Source of the DNA: Eubacterium sp. | Lineage (GTDB): Bacteria; Bacillota; Clostridia; Lachnospirales; Lachnospiraceae | DNA length: 7,297 bases | Assembly: GCA_020844525.1 (NCBI GenBank) | Contig: JAJGAH010000120.1 | Location: 1 to 7,297, forward strand | Reading direction: 5' to 3' | In this document: positions 4,552 to 7,297 of the stretch, piece after piece | Numbering within the stretch: position 1 is the first letter of the stretch | Layout: every line of letters starts with the position of its first letter | Translations under genes and position numbers: made by a program | The notes under the pieces: generated by a model | Seen by the model: the letters and a program-made list of their open reading frames with translations, nothing else | Told to the model about the DNA's origin: nothing | Databases searched by the model: none

Positions 4552-6429
4552 GTGAAAAAGTACAGGATTTGCTTTCGGCCTCAGAATAAGGAAATAGTGG
4601 TTGAAGAAGGTACAACTGTTCTGGAGGCTGAAAGAATAGCTGGTCTGGAGCCGGACGCGCCCTGCGGCGGCAACGGAAAATGCGGGAAATGCAGGGTGGA
4701 TGTGTGCAAGGGCAGGAAAACTGGTGTGGTTCTTGCGTGCCAGACAAAGATCGAAAGCGACATGATCGTTGACACGATGTACCAGCAGAAAGTAGAAAAA
4801 ATTTTGGCAGAGGGACTTTCCAGGAAGGTGGAGGTGGATCCCGGTGTTCATCCGGAAATCCTCCATGTTCATTCTATAGAGGCGGGAGATCGAACGAATA
4901 CCGGCCAGCAGGAAACAGGACGACAGGATACAGAAACCGAGCCGTTCTATCTGATGGCCTTTGATATCGGCACAACAACGGTGGTTGGCTACCTGCTGGA
5001 TGGCAGAATCGGAAAGACTATTGCAGTGGCAAGCCGTATGAATCCGCAGCACGCTTTTGGAGCGGATGTCATCTCCAGGGCTAATTATGTGCTGGAGCAT
5101 GGAAAAGAGGGAAGCTGCGCACTGCGAAGCGCAATCGTTAACGCGCTGAATGCGCTGATTCGGGAGGCGGCCGGCAAGGCCGGTGTGCAGGTGGCTGACA
5201 TTCTGCAGATTTCTGTTGTGGGAAATACCTGCATGCACCATCTGTTCCTTGGCATATCACCGGATACACTGGTACATGCACCCTATGTGCCCGCGGTCCG
5301 GAAGGGGATGATTCTGACAGCAGAGGAAACCGGTCTCCGGTTTGGACCGGCCACAGAGGGTACAGAAGAAGGAAAGGATTCCGATCTCCTTCCACCCTTT
5401 GAGCTTGAAGAGGAGCTGGCTGCTAACGAAAGAAACAAGGGATCAGATAGCTGCTCTCCTGAAGCTGGAATTACCGCACATAACACCGAAGAAGAATGGA
5501 TCACCTCACGCAGGATGAGAAGAACCCGGAATGAGAATCTGCATACCGGTGTGGTACTGCTGCTTCCGAATATTGCTGGTTTTGTGGGGGCGGATACTGT
5601 GGGGTGCATGGTTGCCGCAGCCTTTGACAGGCTGGATCAGCTGACCCTGATGGTGGATATTGGCACAAATGGAGAGATGGTTCTTGGAGACCATAATCGC
5701 ATGCTTACCACATCTACTGCAGCAGGACCGGCTTTTGAGGGAGCAAAGATCGAATGCGGCATGCGTGGGGCCGATGGGGCCATCAGTCATCTGAAAGAGA
5801 CGCAGTATGGCATTTCACTGGAAATCGTCGGCGATGTCAGAGCGGCAGGCATCTGCGGTTCCGGCCTGATTGATATTCTGGCTTTTCTGATCCGGCATGG
5901 ATTCGTCAATTCCTATGGCGCTTTCCGCGATCCGGAAGATCTGGAGGACCCGCTTGCAATCAAGCTGAAGGACCGGGTGATTTCTGTACATGGACAGCCG
6001 GCTTTTCTGCTGGTAAAGGGCGAAGCATCTGCGACTGGAGAGGATGTCTACCTTACGCAGAAGGATGTGCGTGAGGTACAGCTTGCAAAGGGTGCGATTG
6101 CGGCAGGCATACAGATTCTGACAGACAAGCTGCAGAAGAGGATTACGGATATCCGGCAGGTATTTCTGGCAGGGGCGTTTGGAAACTATATGGATTCACA
6201 GAGCGCCTGTGAAATCGGCATGATTCCCTATGAGCTGCATGACAGGATTGTGGCAGTGGGAAATGCCGCCGGAGAGGGTGCAAAGCTCGCTGTTGTCAGC
6301 AGAGAGGAGTTCCGCTATGCCTGCAGACTGTCCCGGGAGACGGAGTTTATCGAGCTGGCAGCGGAGCGCGATTTTCAGGATGTCTTTGTGGACAAGCTGG
6401 AATTTGACCGTGCGGTAGACGAGGATTGA
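4552..6429 (+). CDS. Reductive activator of corrinoid proteins (RACE/RamA-like, [2Fe-2S] plus ASKHA/DUF4445)
   Basis: Cytoplasmic ATP-dependent reductase that returns inactive Co(II) corrinoid protein to Co(I). Residues about 1-95 form a plant-type [2Fe-2S] domain with ligands C38, C44, C47 and C63 (APCGGNGKCGKC, then LACQTKI). After a short linker, the ASKHA part starts at FDIGTTTVVGYLLDG (138-152) and continues with VVGNTCMHH (222-230), LPNIAGFVGADT (338-349), DIGTNGEM (369-376) and, near the end, FLAGAFGNYMDS. The start is GTG at 4552 because GAGGTGG (4540-4546) precedes it by 5 bases. An upstream in-frame GTG at 4513 lies inside the terminator hairpin and lacks a ribosome site. The 625 residues are near normal length, but residues about 266-332 are a hydrophilic stretch I do not expect in the family. 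No terminator separates it from the next gene. Confidence 0.93.
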   Translation: MKKYRICFRPQNKEIVVEEGTTVLEAERIAGLEPDAPCGGNGKCGKCRVDVCKGRKTGVVLACQTKIESDMIVDTMYQQKVEKILAEGLSRKVEVDPGVHPEILHVHSIEAGDRTNTGQQETGRQDTETEPFYLMAFDIGTTTVVGYLLDGRIGKTIAVASRMNPQHAFGADVISRANYVLEHGKEGSCALRSAIVNALNALIREAAGKAGVQVADILQISVVGNTCMHHLFLGISPDTLVHAPYVPAVRKGMILTAEETGLRFGPATEGTEEGKDSDLLPPFELEEELAANERNKGSDSCSPEAGITAHNTEEEWITSRRMRRTRNENLHTGVVLLLPNIAGFVGADTVGCMVAAAFDRLDQLTLMVDIGTNGEMVLGDHNRMLTTSTAAGPAFEGAKIECGMRGADGAISHLKETQYGISLEIVGDVRAAGICGSGLIDILAFLIRHGFVNSYGAFRDPEDLEDPLAIKLKDRVISVHGQPAFLLVKGEASATGEDVYLTQKDVREVQLAKGAIAAGIQILTDKLQKRITDIRQVFLAGAFGNYMDSQSACEIGMIPYELHDRIVAVGNAAGEGAKLAVVSREEFRYACRLSRETEFIELAAERDFQDVFVDKLEFDRAVDED

Positions 6430-6438
6430 AAATATATC

Positions 6439-6498
6439 GCAGAAAAACCATACAGTAAAGCCGTACCGAAAAACCATTCAGCAAAGCGGGCAGAAAAA
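6439..6498 (+). repeat. Imperfect tandem repeat between the activator and hyuA-like genes
   Basis: GAAAAACCATACAGTAAAGC (6442-6461) recurs as GAAAAACCATTCAGCAAAGC (6468-6487), 18 of 20 bases identical, with a 26-base period. A third, decayed copy starts with GCAGAAAAA at 6490-6498, identical to the lead-in of the first copy (6439-6447). No stop-to-start overlap or terminator is seen. A short GCCG/CGGC hairpin (6503-6524) then precedes the ribosome site. Confidence 0.7.
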
Positions 6499-6538
6499 TA
6501 ATGCCGTAGATGCATTCTTGCGGCAGGGGGGAGTGAAA

Positions 6539-7297
6539 GTGACAGGAATTGGAATTGATACAGGTGGCACCTATACGGATATTGTTGTGTATGACATGGA
6601 TCACGGGAAAGTGCTCGATGCCGGGAAGACACCGACGACGAAGGACCATCTGGAAACCTGTATTCTCCGGGCACTGGACAGTATGGACCAGCGATATATA
6701 CACCAGGCACAGCTGCTGGCATTGTCCACAACCCTCGCGACCAATGCGTGCCTGGAGAATAAAGGCGGACGCGCGAAATGCCTGATGATCGGGATGCAGC
6801 CGGAGTCCATGCGTAACCTGAACGAAGTTTACGGATCTTATGGGTTCTCTGATCTGGATCAGCTGGTCTTTATGGAAGGAAAACCGGAGCACCTGTTCCG
6901 CGATCCTGAGGAGCCTGACTGGCAGAGACTGCAGCAGTATGCACAGGAATGGTTCCATGGATGCAGGGCGGTTGGTGTCACGCAGGTTTACCCGGACGCA
7001 AATGGAGGAAGATTTGAGAGGACAGCGGAACAGATTCTGAAGGCGCAGGGATTTCAGGTGACGACTGCCTGGGAAATGTTCCGGGACGTGGATGTGCTGC
7101 GCAGAGGTGCAGGCACATTGCTGAACGCACGCCTTGTGCCGATTATTTCAGATTTTCTGCAATCTGTCCGAAGCGCTCTTACCGAGCGGGGGCTGTCACT
7201 TCCGATCGTGATGATCGCAGGAAATGGAAATCAGATGGCAGAGACCGTGGCACGTGAGAGACCTGTGGAAACGCTGCTGTCCGGGCCGGCTGCAAGT
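6539..7297 (+). CDS. Hydantoinase/oxoprolinase (HyuA)-family ASKHA protein, N-terminal part (3' partial)
   Basis: Family members are ATP-using enzymes that open cyclic amides (5-oxoprolinase, N-methylhydantoinase) or carboxylate ketones (acetone/acetophenone carboxylase alpha-type subunits). The 253 codons present start with the ATP-phosphate motif GIGIDTGGTYTD (3-14), followed by LSTTLATNACLENKGGRAK (62-80), where the family has TT-ATNA--E. The HyuA-core region then has GAGTLLNARLVP (190-201) and PVETLLSGPAAS (242-253), close to the family's SGPA signature. The frame is open at the window end; full members are several hundred residues long. I chose GTG at 6539 because the purine run AGGGGGGA (6525-6532) ends 6 bases before it; GTG at 6533 is a possible alternative two codons longer. 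It follows the activator by 109 bases without a terminator, so the two are probably co-transcribed. The substrate is unknown. Confidence 0.88.
   Translation, partial: MTGIGIDTGGTYTDIVVYDMDHGKVLDAGKTPTTKDHLETCILRALDSMDQRYIHQAQLLALSTTLATNACLENKGGRAKCLMIGMQPESMRNLNEVYGSYGFSDLDQLVFMEGKPEHLFRDPEEPDWQRLQQYAQEWFHGCRAVGVTQVYPDANGGRFERTAEQILKAQGFQVTTAWEMFRDVDVLRRGAGTLLNARLVPIISDFLQSVRSALTERGLSLPIVMIAGNGNQMAETVARERPVETLLSGPAAS

Noticed and set aside
4282..5241. Long open frame on the - strand (319 codons)
   Set aside because: It lies antisense to the end of the corrinoid gene, the terminator and the start of the activator. Its Ser/His/Cys/Arg-rich translation has no recognisable domain.
6347..6958. 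Open frame on the - strand (203 codons)
   Set aside because: It spans the end of the activator and the start of the HyuA-like gene in antisense. It has no motif and is explained by the coding bias of the real genes.

Overview
The window looks like a chromosomal segment of an anaerobic, moderate-GC Firmicute, most likely a gut Lachnospiraceae (Blautia/Dorea/Roseburia-like) with acetogenic or methyl-group metabolism. The reasons are a classical clostridial rubredoxin, a eukaryotic-type HisA of the kind found in this family, AGGAGG-type ribosome binding sites, and a corrinoid methyltransferase cluster with an RACE-type activator. The taxonomy is inferred from gene content and style, not from a database match.

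Layout. 2-1279 (+) is the C-terminal part of a secreted or surface-type protein with a propeller-like N-terminal region and a degenerate C39-like C-terminal domain. A strong bidirectional hairpin terminator (1280-1329) separates it from a convergent 53-residue rubredoxin gene (1354-1515, -), which has its own sigma-A-like promoter and a hairpin at the 5' end of its leader. A stand-alone hisA of the eukaryotic type follows (1745-2539, +), divergent from rubredoxin. A regulatory interval (2540-2748) holds a perfect 7-bp palindrome, a weak terminator candidate, a good promoter and a leader hairpin. It feeds a one-carbon cluster on the + strand: a methyltetrahydrofolate:corrinoid methyltransferase of the AcsE/MtgA/MtqA type (2749-3558), a cobalamin-binding corrinoid protein of the MttC/MtqC type (3738-4379), a reductive activator of corrinoid proteins with an N-terminal [2Fe-2S] domain (4552-6429), and the first 253 codons of a hydantoinase/oxoprolinase (HyuA)-family ASKHA protein that runs off the window end (6539-7297). 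No intergenic stretch exceeds 300 bases; the longest is 229 bases (1516-1744).

How the cluster should work: an unseen substrate-specific methyltransferase (MT1) would methylate Co(I) on the corrinoid protein, the AcsE-like enzyme would move the methyl group to tetrahydrofolate, and the activator would rescue oxidised Co(II) using its iron-sulfur cluster and ATP. No MT1 is in the window, so the methyl donor is unknown. The HyuA-like gene placed directly behind the activator is the main clue to an unusual substrate or function. Structured RNA between the methyltransferase and corrinoid genes, and a terminator between the corrinoid and activator genes, suggest that the cluster is tuned to make much corrinoid protein and little activator.
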